Assembly: GCF_024757985.1 (NCBI RefSeq)
Contig: NZ_CP103289.1
Span: 1,240,001-1,304,000, forward strand
Direction: 5' to 3'
Source: Cellulomonas sp. NS3
Lineage (GTDB): Bacteria; Actinomycetota; Actinomycetes; Actinomycetales; Cellulomonadaceae
Length of the DNA stretch: 64,000 nt
The translations under genes were made by a program, and so were the position numbers. The stretch's first letter is position 1; the number at the start of each line of letters is the position of its first letter. Under the pieces are notes generated by a model. It did not search any database. It was not told where the DNA came from and was given only the letters and a program-made list of their open reading frames with translations. Of the stretch, positions 26,103-34,999 are shown one piece after another.

Positions 26103-27325
26103 GCGTGCTCGGCCGCGAGCGCCGCCTCGCGGCCGGTCCGGCGGCGAGCACCCCGGGGCGCGGGGGTGCGCTCCGCGAGCTCGTGGGGCACGTGCGCTCG
26201 GGCGAGCTCGGGATGGTGCCGATCGTCGTCGCGCTCGCGGTCATCTGGCTCGTGTTCCAGCTGCTCAACCCGTACTTCCTGTCGAGCGACAACCTCGTCA
26301 ACCTCACGCTGCAGTGCGCCGCGACCGGCGTGCTCGCGCTGGGGGTCGTGCTGGTGCTGCTCGTCGGGCAGATCGACCTGTCCGTCGGCTCCGTCAGCGG
26401 TCTCGCGGCGGCGGTCGTCGCGGTCGGCGCGGTGCAGCTGCGGTGGCCGATCGCGCTCACCGCGCTCGCGGCGCTCGGCGTGGGTGTCGGTGCCGGCCTG
26501 CTGTACGGGGTCCTGTTCACCCGGCTGCGCCTGCCGAGCTTCGTGTTCACGCTCGCCGGGCTGCTGGTCTTCGCGGGCCTCCAGCTGCGCGTGCTCGGGC
26601 CGACGGGCTCGGTGAACCTGCCGTTCGAGTCGTGGCTCGTGCAGGTCTCGCAGCGCGGGTTCCTCCCGGCGGGGCTGTCCTACGCGCTCGTCGCGCTCGT
26701 CGTCGTCGCGCACGCCGCGAGCCTCCTCGTCGGCCGCGCCCGCCGCGAGCGGGCCGAGCTGCCGGTCGCGAGCCTCACGGTCGTCGCCGCCCGGGTGGGG
26801 ACCCTCGCGCTCGTGCTGTTCGGCGCCGTGGCGTACCTCAACACCAACCGTGGCGTGGGCTTCACGTTCGCGCTGTTCGTCGGGCTCGTGGCCGTCGTCG
26901 ACCTGCTCCTGCGGCGCACGCGCTGGGGCCGGGCCGTCCGGGCCGTCGGCGGCGACGTCGAGTCCGCCCGCCGCGCCGGCCTGCCCGTGCAGCGCACGTT
27001 CGTCTCCGCGTTCGTCGCGTGCTCGACGCTCGCCGCGCTCGGCGGCATCCTGTCCGCCGGACGCCTCGCGGCCGCCAACCAGGGCACGGGCGGCGGCGAC
27101 ATCTACCTCACCGCGATCGCCGCGGCCGTGATCGGCGGGACGAGCCTCTTCGGCGGCCGGGGCAGCGCGTGGTCGGCGCTGCTCGGCATCCTCGTGATCC
27201 AGTCGATCTCGAGCGGCCTGACGCTGCTCGACCTCGACACGTCGGTCCGGTACGTCATCACGGGTGTCGTGCTCGCGCTCGCGGTGCTCATCGACTCGGT
27301 CGTGCGGCGGGCCAACCAGGTCTGA
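26099..27325 (+). CDS. Permease of the ribose/xylose-type ABC importer
   Basis: A 408-residue BPD_transp_2 permease with about ten to eleven membrane segments. Typical motifs: LALGVVLVLLVGQIDLSVGSVSGL, GRAVRAVGGDVESARRAGLPV, and the late AIAAAVIGGTSLFGGRGS, all of the RbsC/XylH group. It forms the channel with the preceding single-cassette ATPase and the binding lipoprotein. GTG 26099 overlaps the ATPase stop. A strong hairpin after the stop (27348-27377) closes the operon and faces the convergent purU gene. The length is in the XylH range (about 390-420) and longer than RbsC. Confidence 0.92.
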   Translation: MSVLGRERRLAAGPAASTPGRGGALRELVGHVRSGELGMVPIVVALAVIWLVFQLLNPYFLSSDNLVNLTLQCAATGVLALGVVLVLLVGQIDLSVGSVSGLAAAVVAVGAVQLRWPIALTALAALGVGVGAGLLYGVLFTRLRLPSFVFTLAGLLVFAGLQLRVLGPTGSVNLPFESWLVQVSQRGFLPAGLSYALVALVVVAHAASLLVGRARRERAELPVASLTVVAARVGTLALVLFGAVAYLNTNRGVGFTFALFVGLVAVVDLLLRRTRWGRAVRAVGGDVESARRAGLPVQRTFVSAFVACSTLAALGGILSAGRLAAANQGTGGGDIYLTAIAAAVIGGTSLFGGRGSAWSALLGILVIQSISSGLTLLDLDTSVRYVITGVVLALAVLIDSVVRRANQV

Positions 27326-27347
27326 CCGGGCGCGCGCCGCTCTCGCC

Positions 27348-27377
27348 CCGCGCCCGCCGACGGCACCGCGGGCGCGG
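27348..27377. terminator. Hairpin between the importer operon and purU
   Basis: Perfect 10-base arms (27348-27357, 27368-27377) with a 10-base loop, between two convergent genes. It could stop transcription from both sides. Confidence 0.8.
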
Positions 27378-27401
27378 CGACGGGACGGCGGCCCCCGGAC
27401 G

Positions 27402-28271
27402 TCAGCGGAAGACGATCGTCCGGTGCCCGTCGAGCAGGACCCGGTGCTCGGCGTGCCAGCGCACGGCCCGCGCGAGCGCCCGGCGCTCGACGTCCTGGCC
27501 GAGAGCGACGAGGTCCTCGACCGTGCGCGTGTGGTCGACGCGCTCGACGTCCTGCTCGATGATCGGCCCCTCGTCGAGGTCCCCGGTCACGTAGTGCGCG
27601 GTCGCGCCGATGAGCTTGACCCCGCGGTCGTGCGCCTGGGCGTACGGGCGGGCGCCCTTGAACGACGGCAGGAACGAGTGGTGGATGTTGATCGCGCGTC
27701 CCGCGAGCCGCGCGCACAGCTCGGGGGACAGGATCTGCATGTAGCGCGCGAGCACGACGAGCTCGACGTCGAGCTCCTCGACGAGCTCGAGCAGGCGGGC
27801 CTCCGCGGCGGGCTTGGTCGCCGCCGTCACGGGCACGTGGTGGAAGTCGATGCCGTAGAACGCGGCGAGCTCGGCCAGCACGGTGTGGTTGGAGACGACC
27901 GCGACGATGTCGATCGGCAGCTTCTCGGAGCGCTGGCGGAACGCGAGGTCGTTGAGGCAGTGCGCGGCGGTCGAGCCCAGCACCAGCGTGCGCACGGGGC
28001 GGCCCGCGACGTCGAGCTCCCAGTCCATCGTGAACCGCTGCGCGAGCTCGGTGAGCGGACCCTCGAGCTCCGCGCGCGACGCCGACGAGGTCACCTGGAC
28101 CCGCATGAAGAACAGCCCGGACAGCGCGTCGCCGAACTGCTGCGACTCGGTGATGTTCCCGCCGAGCTCCGCGAGCAGACCGGCGACCGCGTGCACGATC
28201 CCGGGGCGGTCGGGGCAGGAGAGCGTCAGGACCCAGTGCGTGCCTGAGGCGGTGTCGTCGGTGGTGGCCAC
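27402..28271 (-). CDS. purU: Formyltetrahydrofolate deformylase
   Basis: Hydrolyses 10-formyl-THF to formate and THF, which balances the folate pools used by PurH and by glycine metabolism. The 289-residue protein has an N-terminal ACT domain (LTLSCPDRPGIVHAVAGLLAELGGNITESQQF) and a C-terminal formyltransferase-like domain with VLARYMQILSPEL, the catalytic INIHHSFLPSFKGA and GATAHYVTGDLDEGPII (Asn, His and Asp in order). It is alone on its strand between the sugar importer and the MMPL exporter. The reading start at 28271 gives the normal short tail before the ACT domain. Confidence 0.96.
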   Translation of the reverse strand: MATTDDTASGTHWVLTLSCPDRPGIVHAVAGLLAELGGNITESQQFGDALSGLFFMRVQVTSSASRAELEGPLTELAQRFTMDWELDVAGRPVRTLVLGSTAAHCLNDLAFRQRSEKLPIDIVAVVSNHTVLAELAAFYGIDFHHVPVTAATKPAAEARLLELVEELDVELVVLARYMQILSPELCARLAGRAINIHHSFLPSFKGARPYAQAHDRGVKLIGATAHYVTGDLDEGPIIEQDVERVDHTRTVEDLVALGQDVERRALARAVRWHAEHRVLLDGHRTIVFR

Positions 28272-28343
28272 GACGGCTGAGCGTAGTCGAGCGGTCCGGC
28301 GTGCCCGGCCGGCGGCACCCGCAGGGGCGCCGCCGGCCGACCG

Positions 28344-30593
28344 TCAGGCGCCGGTGCCGACGAGCTCCCGCGGTCGTCCGCCGGTGGGCGCCGCCGGGCC
28401 CGCACCTGCGCCGCTCCCGGGGTCCGCCGGGATCTCGCCCTCGCGGAGCCCCACCCGCGCGTGCAGCCGGGCGAGCGGCGCGGGCAGCCACCACACCGAC
28501 CGGCCGAGCAGCCGCACGGTCGCCGGCACGAGCAGCGCCCGCACGAGGGTGGCGTCGACGAGCACCGCGAACGCGAGACCGAGCCCGATGACCTTGAGGA
28601 ACGTGACCCCGGACGTCCCCATCGCGACGAGCACCACCACGAGCAGCAGCGCGGCCGACGTGATCGTCCGTCCCGTGCGCTCGAGGCCGACGACGATCGC
28701 GTCCTGCGCCGACCGGCCGCGCAGGTGCTCCTCGCGCACGCGGCTCAGGAGGAAGAGCTCGTAGTCCATCGCGAGGCCGAAGGCGATGACCCCGATGAGC
28801 ACGAGGTTCGACGGGTCGATGCGCCCGGTCGCGGTGAACCCGAGCGCGCCCGCGAGGTGCGCGTCGCCGAACGCCCACCACACCGTGCCGAACGTCGCCC
28901 CGAGCGAGAGGACGTTGAGCACCACGGCCTTGACCGGCAGGACGAGCGACCCGAGCGCCAGGAACAGCAGCACGGCCGTCGCGCCCGCGATCACGAGCAG
29001 TGCCCAGGGGAGCGCCGAGGTGATCGCGTCGGTCGAGTCGACGTTCGCCGCGGCCGCCCCGCCGACGAGCACCCCGACGGGTGCGCCGTCGGGCCCGGTG
29101 GGGCCGTCGAGCGCGCGCACGTCCCGGACGAGCTCGCGCGTCGCGGGCGCGTCGACCGCGCCGGAGGTCGTGACCGCGACGGAGGTGAGCGCGTCGGTGG
29201 CGGCGACGACCCGGACCGTGCCGGCCCCCGGGAGCGCGGCGAGGTCGGCGAGGTAGCCGTCGAGCACCGCGGGGTCCGGGGCCCCGTCGAGCACCACGTC
29301 GAGCGTGACCTCGCTGCCGCCGCCCGGGAAGAGCTCCGCGAGCTGCTCGGTCGCCTGCCGGGCGGGCGAGGACGCGGGGAGGTCCCGCTCGTCGGACGAG
29401 CCCACCACGAGCCCGAGCGTGGGCAGCGCGAGGAGGACGAGGACGCCGGTGACCCCCGCGGCGACGAGCCCGGGCCGGCGCAGCACGCCGCGCCCGAGCC
29501 GGGTCCACGCCGGGGTGCGCGGACGGCGACGGCCCGCGAGCCGCTGCGTGAGCCCGCGCGGGAGCCGCCCGGCGTCGACACGGCGACCCAGCAGCGCGAG
29601 CAGCGCGGGCAGGAGCGTCACGGCGAGGACCATGTCGAGCAGCACCACGGCCATGCCGCCGAGCCCCATGCTGCGCAGGAACATCTGCGGGAACGCGAGC
29701 AGCCCCGCGAACGCGATGAGCACGGTCAGGCCCGAGAACACGACGGTGCGGCCCGCGGTCGTGACGGTGCGCACGACGGCGGCGCCCACGTCGTCCGTGC
29801 GCGCGAGCTCCTCGCGGAACCGGCTCACGACGAACAGCGCGTAGTCGATCGCCAGCCCGAGGCCGAGGATCGTCGTGACGTTGATGGCGAACGTCGACAC
29901 GTCGGTCACGAGGGTCAGGGTGCGCAGCAGGCCCATCGCGCCGAGGATCGCGAGCACGCCCATGACGACGGGCAGCAGCGCCGCGACGCCGCTGCCGAAG
30001 ATGATCGCGAGCAGGACGAGGAGCACCGGCATCGCGATCGTCTCCGCCGCGGCGATGTCGGTCTCGGCGCGGTGCGAGAGGTCCGCGTTGACCGCGAGCG
30101 ACCCGCCGACGGCGGTGGTCCACGGCGCGGGCGCCGCGAGGTGCGGCTCGAGGACGCCGTACGCGTCGACGCGGGCGTCGAGGTCGGCGCCCGGCACCGA
30201 GATCACCACGAGCGCCGACCGGCCGTCCGTCCCGAGCAGCGCGGCCTGCGCGTCGCTGGGGAGGCCGGGCGTCCAGGGCTGGACGACGCGGGCGGTCGCG
30301 CCGTCCGGCAGACCGTCGAGGTGCGTCGCGAGGCCCGCGGCGAACGGCGGGTCGTCGGGGGCGAGCGTCGGGTGGGCGTAGGTCACGAGCACGTCGGGGC
30401 GCGTCGCCCCGAGCTCGGCGGCGACCCGCTGCTCGGCGCGCTCCGAGTCGGAGCCGGGGACGGTGAACCCGCCGGCCTGCACGTGGTCGGAGACAGACGA
30501 GCCCCACACCGCGGCGAGGGCGGCCAGGGCGAGCGAGACGGCGAGCACCCAGCGGGCGTGCCGGTGGGTCAGACGACCGAGCGCGTCGAGCAC
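28344..30593 (-). CDS. MMPL-family RND exporter
   Basis: A 749-residue membrane protein with twelve membrane segments in two halves, each with a large external domain. The MMPL signatures LGLGLAIDYALFVVSRFREEL (first half) and FGLAMDYELFLLSRVREEHL (second half) are both complete, with the proton-relay Asp-Tyr pairs. Such proteins export lipids, siderophores or drugs using the proton gradient. GTG 30593 is preferred because GGGAGG precedes it and homologues begin at this point (LDALGRLTHRH); an upstream in-frame GTG at 30632 lacks a ribosome site and lies next to the operator. A TetR gene is divergent from it, so the two are probably regulated together. Substrate unknown. Confidence 0.9.
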   Translation of the reverse strand: MLDALGRLTHRHARWVLAVSLALAALAAVWGSSVSDHVQAGGFTVPGSDSERAEQRVAAELGATRPDVLVTYAHPTLAPDDPPFAAGLATHLDGLPDGATARVVQPWTPGLPSDAQAALLGTDGRSALVVISVPGADLDARVDAYGVLEPHLAAPAPWTTAVGGSLAVNADLSHRAETDIAAAETIAMPVLLVLLAIIFGSGVAALLPVVMGVLAILGAMGLLRTLTLVTDVSTFAINVTTILGLGLAIDYALFVVSRFREELARTDDVGAAVVRTVTTAGRTVVFSGLTVLIAFAGLLAFPQMFLRSMGLGGMAVVLLDMVLAVTLLPALLALLGRRVDAGRLPRGLTQRLAGRRRPRTPAWTRLGRGVLRRPGLVAAGVTGVLVLLALPTLGLVVGSSDERDLPASSPARQATEQLAELFPGGGSEVTLDVVLDGAPDPAVLDGYLADLAALPGAGTVRVVAATDALTSVAVTTSGAVDAPATRELVRDVRALDGPTGPDGAPVGVLVGGAAAANVDSTDAITSALPWALLVIAGATAVLLFLALGSLVLPVKAVVLNVLSLGATFGTVWWAFGDAHLAGALGFTATGRIDPSNLVLIGVIAFGLAMDYELFLLSRVREEHLRGRSAQDAIVVGLERTGRTITSAALLLVVVLVAMGTSGVTFLKVIGLGLAFAVLVDATLVRALLVPATVRLLGRSVWWLPAPLARLHARVGLREGEIPADPGSGAGAGPAAPTGGRPRELVGTGA

Positions 30594-30635
30594 GGGACCT
30601 CCCAGGGACAGCGCGACGCGATGACGCGTCACGAA

Positions 30636-30663
30636 GTAAACGGCGTTAGCGAACAGTGTTTAC
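30636..30663. promoter_or_regulatory. Putative TetR operator between the MMPL and TetR genes
   Basis: GTAAAC (30636-30641) and GTTTAC (30658-30663) are inverted copies 16 bases apart, in the only AT-rich part of the intergenic region. It lies directly upstream of both genes. Binding by the adjacent TetR protein is the obvious reading. Confidence 0.6.
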
Positions 30664-30771
30664 CCAAGCATCGGGCGTATGCTCGTGTCAACGCCGAGTG
30701 CGCGCCGGCGGCGTGGCAGGCTGCAGCGGACGGCCGAGCCGCCACACCGGCCCGTGGACAGGAGGAGCCGC

Positions 30772-31503
30772 ATGACGACGACCGAGACCGTCGTGCCGCG
30801 CCGTGACCGGCTGCGCGCCGCGACCGAGGCCGAGATCCGGGCGACCGCGCGCCGGCTCCTCGTCGCCGAGAAGGGCCAGCCCCCGACCCTGCGCGGGATC
30901 GCACGGGAGATGGGCATGACCGCGCCCGGGCTGTACCGCTACTACGCGAGCCTCGACGACCTGCTGCTCGCGCTCTGCGACGACCTCTTCGGCGAGGTCC
31001 ACGGCGTCGTCACGTCGGCGCTCGAGGAGCACGGCGACGACCTGGGCGCCCGGATGCTCGCGGCCGTGCGGGCGTTCCGGGGCTGGGCGCTCGCGCACCC
31101 CGCCGAGTTCGGGCTCATGTTCCGCTCGGGCGACGGCCTGTGGGCGGACGGGGAGGACGGCTGCGAGCAGTCGCGCCGGTTCGCCGCGCTGTTCCTCGAG
31201 CTCTTCGTCGGGCTCTGGGCGGCGCGGCCCTTCCCGCTGCCGGAGCTGCACGGGGGAGTGGCGGCGAGCTGCGGCCAGCTCGCAACCTTCGCGCGCACCG
31301 CCGGCGTGGACCTGCCCGAGCCGGCGCTGTGGGTCTTCGCGAACGGCTGGGTCCGGCTCTACGGCGTCGTGTGCATGGAGGCGCTCGGGCACCTGCGCTT
31401 CATGTTCAGCGACGTCGAGCCGTACTTCGAGGCGGAGCTCGAGCAGGTCGCCCGCACGATCGGCGTGACGTACGCCCCGCCCGTCCCGGCCGGCCGGCGC
31501 TGA
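30772..31503 (+). CDS. TetR-family regulator with WHG-type C-terminal domain
   Basis: A 243-residue repressor. The N-terminal helix-turn-helix is clear: AEIRATARRLLVAEKGQPPTLRGIAREMGMTAPGLYRYYASLDDLLLAL. The rest matches the ligand-binding domain with HPAEFGLMFRSGDG and GWVRLYGVVCMEALGHL found in many actinobacterial members. ATG 30772 has an excellent ribosome site (AGGAGG at 30760-30765); the longer reading from 30679 has none and would overlap the promoter. It probably represses the divergent MMPL gene and itself through the operator at 30636-30663. Ligand unknown. Confidence 0.9.
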   Translation: MTTTETVVPRRDRLRAATEAEIRATARRLLVAEKGQPPTLRGIAREMGMTAPGLYRYYASLDDLLLALCDDLFGEVHGVVTSALEEHGDDLGARMLAAVRAFRGWALAHPAEFGLMFRSGDGLWADGEDGCEQSRRFAALFLELFVGLWAARPFPLPELHGGVAASCGQLATFARTAGVDLPEPALWVFANGWVRLYGVVCMEALGHLRFMFSDVEPYFEAELEQVARTIGVTYAPPVPAGRR

Positions 31504-31609
31504 CCCGCGCCCGCCCGCGGCCGACGCCGGACCTCGCCCACGACCTCACCCGCGACCTCACCCCGGACGTCTGTCGCCGGGTGCGCGTCGCCTCTGAGAC
31601 GATGGGCCC

Positions 31610-32101
31610 ATGAGCGATCCCGAGGTCGACATCCGCCCCGTGAGCGACGCCGAGTCCGGCGAGCTGCTCACGCTGCGTCGCGCCGCGTTCGTGAGCGAGG
31701 CGCAGATCTACGGTGACCCGAGCATCCCGCCGCTGACCCAGACGCTCGACGAGCTGCGCGCCGACCTCGCGAACCCCGACGTCATCACGCTCGGCGCGTG
31801 GGCGGGGCACCGGCTCGTCGGCTCGATCCGCGTGCTCCTCGAGGGCACGCGCGCGACGCTCGGCCGCCTCGCCGTCGCGCCCGACCTCCAGGGCCAGGGC
31901 ATCGGCACCCAGCTCCTGCTCGCGATCCTCCCGCACCTGCCCGAGGACACCTCCGAGGTGTGGGTCTTCACGGGCCGCGACTCGGTGCAGAACCTCGCGC
32001 TGTACGAGAAGCACGGCTACGAGCACGAGCACGACCGCACGGTCGGCGACCTCACGTACGCGTACCTGCGCAAGATCCTGGGCGACAGCGCGGCGGTCTG
32101 A
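31610..32101 (+). CDS. GNAT-family N-acetyltransferase
   Basis: A 163-residue acetyltransferase. The acetyl-CoA site is visible as RLAVAPDLQGQGIGTQLLLAI (motif A, Q/R-x-x-G-x-G/A), followed by LALYEKHGYEHEHDRTV, the family's usual C-terminal beta-bulge region. The substrate, a small molecule or a protein N-terminus, cannot be told. It stands alone between the TetR gene and glyA, and a hairpin follows. GATGGG just upstream of ATG 31610 is a weak ribosome site. Confidence 0.85.
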   Translation: MSDPEVDIRPVSDAESGELLTLRRAAFVSEAQIYGDPSIPPLTQTLDELRADLANPDVITLGAWAGHRLVGSIRVLLEGTRATLGRLAVAPDLQGQGIGTQLLLAILPHLPEDTSEVWVFTGRDSVQNLALYEKHGYEHEHDRTVGDLTYAYLRKILGDSAAV

Positions 32102-32153
32102 CGTCGCGGGCGCGGGTCGCTGCCCGCGTCCCGCACGATCCGCACACCCAGCG

Positions 32154-32185
32154 ACCGGACGCGTTGCCGCGGCGCCGCGTCCGGT
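32154..32185 (+). terminator. Hairpin between the GNAT gene and glyA
   Basis: Perfect 10-base arms (32154-32163 and 32176-32185) with a 12-base loop. It overlaps the likely glyA promoter (TTGCCG at 32164, TGCTAGGCT at 32186-32194), so it could instead affect glyA initiation. Confidence 0.6.
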
Positions 32186-32194
32186 TGCTAGGCT

Positions 32195-32278
32195 GTCCGC
32201 GTCGCGACTGGCGCAACGGGTGGGTCACCACCGGGGAGCGACGAGCAGCAGCAGACTTCGGGTCGGACGCCTGGGCCC
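32195..32278 (+). promoter_or_regulatory. ZTP (pfl) riboswitch upstream of glyA
   Basis: The conserved blocks of the ZTP aptamer occur in order: GTCGCGACTGGCG (32201-32213), a short GGTG/CACC hairpin, ACCGGGGAGCGACG (about 32230-32243), a second hairpin with a TTCG loop (about 32253-32264), and CGCCTGGGC (32268-32276). ZTP/ZMP signals low 10-formyl-THF, and the class controls glyA, folD and purine genes. The 80 bases after the aptamer contain complementary ACAC/GTGT and CCGG segments that could form the expression platform. Identity rests on primary motifs, which are distinctive. Confidence 0.9.
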
Positions 32279-32356
32279 CCGGTCACCACACCACTCGTGT
32301 GCGTGCCCGTCCGTGTGCCGGGAGAGACCACGCACCCGCTGACTGCGAGGAGAACC

Positions 32357-33631
32357 ATGAGCCTGCTCGACCAGAACCTGTCCGAGCTGGACCCCGAGAT
32401 CGCCGCCGTCCTCGACGGCGAGCTCGCGCGGCAGCAGGGCACGCTCGAGATGATCGCGAGCGAGAACTTCGTCCCGCGTGCCGTGCTCCAGGCGCAGGGC
32501 TCGGTCCTGACCAACAAGTACGCCGAGGGCTACCCCGGCCGCCGGTACTACGGCGGCTGCGAGCAGGTCGACGTCGCCGAGACGCTCGCGATCAGCCGCG
32601 CCAAGGAGCTCTTCGGCGCGGAGCACGCGAACGTCCAGCCGCACTCGGGCGCCACGGCGAACGCGGCGGTGCTGCACGCGCTGATCAACGCGGGGGACAA
32701 GATCCTCGGCCTCGAGCTCGCGCACGGCGGCCACCTCACGCACGGCATGAAGATCAACTTCTCGGGCAAGCTCTACCAGGTCGGCGCGTACGGCGTGGAC
32801 CCCGAGACGTTCCTCGTCGACATGGACAAGGTGCGCGAGAAGGCGCTCGAGCAGCGCCCCGACGTCATCATCGGCGGCTGGTCCGCGTACCCGCGTCAGC
32901 TCGACTTCGCGGCGTTCCGCTCGATCGCGGACGAGGTCGGCGCCAAGCTCTGGGTCGACATGGCGCACTTCGCGGGCCTCGTCGCGGCGGGCCTGCACCC
33001 GAGCCCCGTCCCGCACTCGGACGTCGTGTCCTCGACCGTGCACAAGACGATCGGCGGCCCCCGCTCGGGCTTCATCCTGAGCCGTGAGGAGTACGCCAAG
33101 AAGATCGACTCGGCCGTCTTCCCGGGTCAGCAGGGCGGCCCGCTCATGCACGTGATCGCCGCCAAGGCGGTCTCCTTCAAGGTCGCGGGCACCGAGGAGT
33201 TCAAGGACCGCCAGCAGCGCACGCTCGACGGCGCGCGCCTCATCGCCGAGCGCCTCACGGCGGCCGACGTCACGGGCGCCGGCGTCTCGGTGCTCACCGG
33301 CGGCACCGACGTGCACCTCGTGCTCGTCGACCTGCGGCACTCGGACCTCGACGGCCAGCAGGCCGAGGACCTCCTGCACTCGGTCGGCATCACCGTGAAC
33401 CGCAACGCGGTCCCGTTCGACCCGCGCCCCCCGCGCGTGACGTCGGGCCTGCGCATCGGCACGCCCGCGCTGGCGACGCGCGGCTTCGGCGACTCGGAGT
33501 TCGCGGAGGTCGCCGACATCATCGCGACCGCGCTCGTCGCCGGCGCGTCGGCAGACGTCGAGGCCCTGCGCGCCCGGGTCACGAAGCTCGCGGACGCGTT
33601 CCCGCTGTACGCCGGCCTGCAGCAGTACTGA
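32357..33631 (+). CDS. glyA: Serine hydroxymethyltransferase
   Basis: PLP enzyme that converts serine and THF to glycine and 5,10-methylene-THF, the main supply of one-carbon units. The 424-residue protein has [38 protein letters not shown], the PLP-lysine region [14 protein letters not shown] (Lys after His) and [15 protein letters not shown]. The PLP motif differs slightly from the Escherichia coli THKTLRGPRGG but matches the form common in actinobacteria. ATG 32357 has GAGGAG just before it. It is controlled by the ZTP riboswitch upstream. folD follows, with a long hairpin between, so read-through may be partial. Confidence 0.97.
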   Translation: MSLLDQNLSELDPEIAAVLDGELARQQGTLEMIASENFVPRAVLQAQGSVLTNKYAEGYPGRRYYGGCEQVDVAETLAISRAKELFGAEHANVQPHSGATANAAVLHALINAGDKILGLELAHGGHLTHGMKINFSGKLYQVGAYGVDPETFLVDMDKVREKALEQRPDVIIGGWSAYPRQLDFAAFRSIADEVGAKLWVDMAHFAGLVAAGLHPSPVPHSDVVSSTVHKTIGGPRSGFILSREEYAKKIDSAVFPGQQGGPLMHVIAAKAVSFKVAGTEEFKDRQQRTLDGARLIAERLTAADVTGAGVSVLTGGTDVHLVLVDLRHSDLDGQQAEDLLHSVGITVNRNAVPFDPRPPRVTSGLRIGTPALATRGFGDSEFAEVADIIATALVAGASADVEALRARVTKLADAFPLYAGLQQY

Positions 33632-33639
33632 CCGCGGTC

Positions 33640-33682
33640 GGCGGTCGGGCGGTCGCCCCCGGGGGGGCACCGCCCGACCGCC
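33640..33682 (+). terminator. Long hairpin between glyA and folD
   Basis: Perfect 14-base arms (33640-33653 and 33669-33682), with an inner run of C then G that lengthens the stem. It begins nine bases after the glyA stop. It may attenuate rather than fully end transcription into folD, since no clear separate folD promoter is visible. Confidence 0.75.
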
Positions 33683-33736
33683 TGCCCGCGCCACCGCACG
33701 CCGCCCGACCCAGCCGCCCCCGCGCGAGGAGACACC

Positions 33737-34621
33737 ATGACCGCACAGATCCTGGACGGGACGGCCACCGCCGCCGCCATCAAGGCCGAGCTCACCGAGC
33801 GGGTGGCCGCGCTGGCCGCGCGCGGCGTGCAGCCCGGGCTGGGCACACTGCTCGTCGGCGACGACCCGGGCTCGCGCTGGTACGTCAACGGCAAGCACAA
33901 GGACTGCGCCGAGGTCGGGATCGCGTCGATCCGCGAGGACCTGCCCGAGACGGCGTCGCAGGACGAGATCGAGGCCGCGGTGCGCCGGCTCAACGACGAC
34001 CCGGCGTGCACGGGCTTCATCGTCCAGCTGCCGCTGCCCCGGGGCATCGACACCAACCGCGTGCTCGAGCTGATCGACCCGGGCAAGGACGCGGACGGCC
34101 TGCACCCGACGAACCTCGGGCGCCTCGTGCTGCGGGTCAACGACGAGATCAGCTCCCCGCTGCCGTGCACGCCGCGCGGGATCATCGAGCTGCTGGAGCG
34201 GCACGGCATCGAGCTCGCGGGCGCCGACGTCGTGGTCGTGGGCCGCGGGACGACGGTCGGGCGCTCGATCGGGCTGCTGCTGACGCGCCGCGCGGTCAAC
34301 GCGACGGTCACGCTCACGCACACCGGCACGCACGACCTCGCCGAGCACACCCGGCACGCCGACGTGATCGTCGCCGCGGCCGGCGTGCCGAGCATCATCA
34401 CGGCGGACATCGTCAAGCCGGGCGCGGTCGTGATCGACGTCGGGGTCTCGCGCGTGCCCGACCCCGAGACGGGGAAGAGCCGGCTCGCGGGCGACGTGCA
34501 CCCCGAGGTCGCGGAGATCGCCGCGTGGATCTCGCCGAACCCGGGCGGGGTCGGCCCGATGACGCGCGCGATGCTGCTGAGCAACGTCGTGGACTCCGCG
34601 GAGCGCGCTCTCGGCGCCTGA
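33737..34621 (+). CDS. folD: Bifunctional methylene-THF dehydrogenase / methenyl-THF cyclohydrolase
   Basis: Interconverts methylene-, methenyl- and 10-formyl-THF using NADP, and links GlyA to PurH. The 294-residue protein has the catalytic Tyr-Lys region [48 protein letters not shown], the NADP-binding [17 protein letters not shown], and [19 protein letters not shown] precedes ATG 33737. The product's partners purH and purU are both in this window. A perfect 16-base hairpin follows the stop. Confidence 0.97.
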   Translation: MTAQILDGTATAAAIKAELTERVAALAARGVQPGLGTLLVGDDPGSRWYVNGKHKDCAEVGIASIREDLPETASQDEIEAAVRRLNDDPACTGFIVQLPLPRGIDTNRVLELIDPGKDADGLHPTNLGRLVLRVNDEISSPLPCTPRGIIELLERHGIELAGADVVVVGRGTTVGRSIGLLLTRRAVNATVTLTHTGTHDLAEHTRHADVIVAAAGVPSIITADIVKPGAVVIDVGVSRVPDPETGKSRLAGDVHPEVAEIAAWISPNPGGVGPMTRAMLLSNVVDSAERALGA

Positions 34622-34642
34622 CGCCCGCGTCGCGACCGCGTG

Positions 34643-34680
34643 ACGACCCCCGCCGGACGGCTGCGTCCGGCGGGGGTCGT
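34643..34680 (+). terminator. Intrinsic terminator after folD
   Basis: Perfect 16-base arms (34643-34658 and 34665-34680) with a six-base loop, 21 bases after the folD stop. The strongest terminator-like structure in the window. Confidence 0.9.
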
Positions 34681-34843
34681 CGTCGTTCCCGGACCGGACG
34701 GGCAGCCGCGGGGGAGATCTCGGCACGGGGACGGTGCGGCACGTCGACGTGCGACCGGGTCGCCCGTCGGGGCAGGGCGACGAATGTGACGGACCGGTAA
34801 CTTTCCCGGTCCGGTCCGTGCCGGAACGACCGGGATGTGAGAT

Positions 34844-34865
34844 GTTCACACCGGGTTCACCTCCC
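34844..34865 (+). promoter_or_regulatory. PHO-box-like direct repeat (PhoP site)
   Basis: GTTCACACCGG (34844-34854) and GTTCACCTCCC (34855-34865) are adjacent 11-base units, exactly the spacing and GTTCAC core of actinobacterial PhoP direct repeats. The site lies 135 bases before a secreted nuclease/5'-nucleotidase, a natural PhoP target. The rest of 34681-34999 shows no gene. Confidence 0.7.
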
Positions 34866-34999
34866 CCGTACACCCGCGTCGATCGGCTCCCGTAGATGTG
34901 TGCCGCCGACCGCTCGGGGTCGGCACCTGCGCCCCGTCCGCACGAGGACGGACGCGCCCGGACTCGTCGCGGCACGTCCGCGCTCGAAGGGATCGACGC

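Noticed and set aside
34836-34850. TGTGA-N5-TCACA, resembling a CRP/GlxR site
   Set aside because: The spacing is five instead of the six bases of CRP-type sites, and the right half is already part of the first PHO-box unit.
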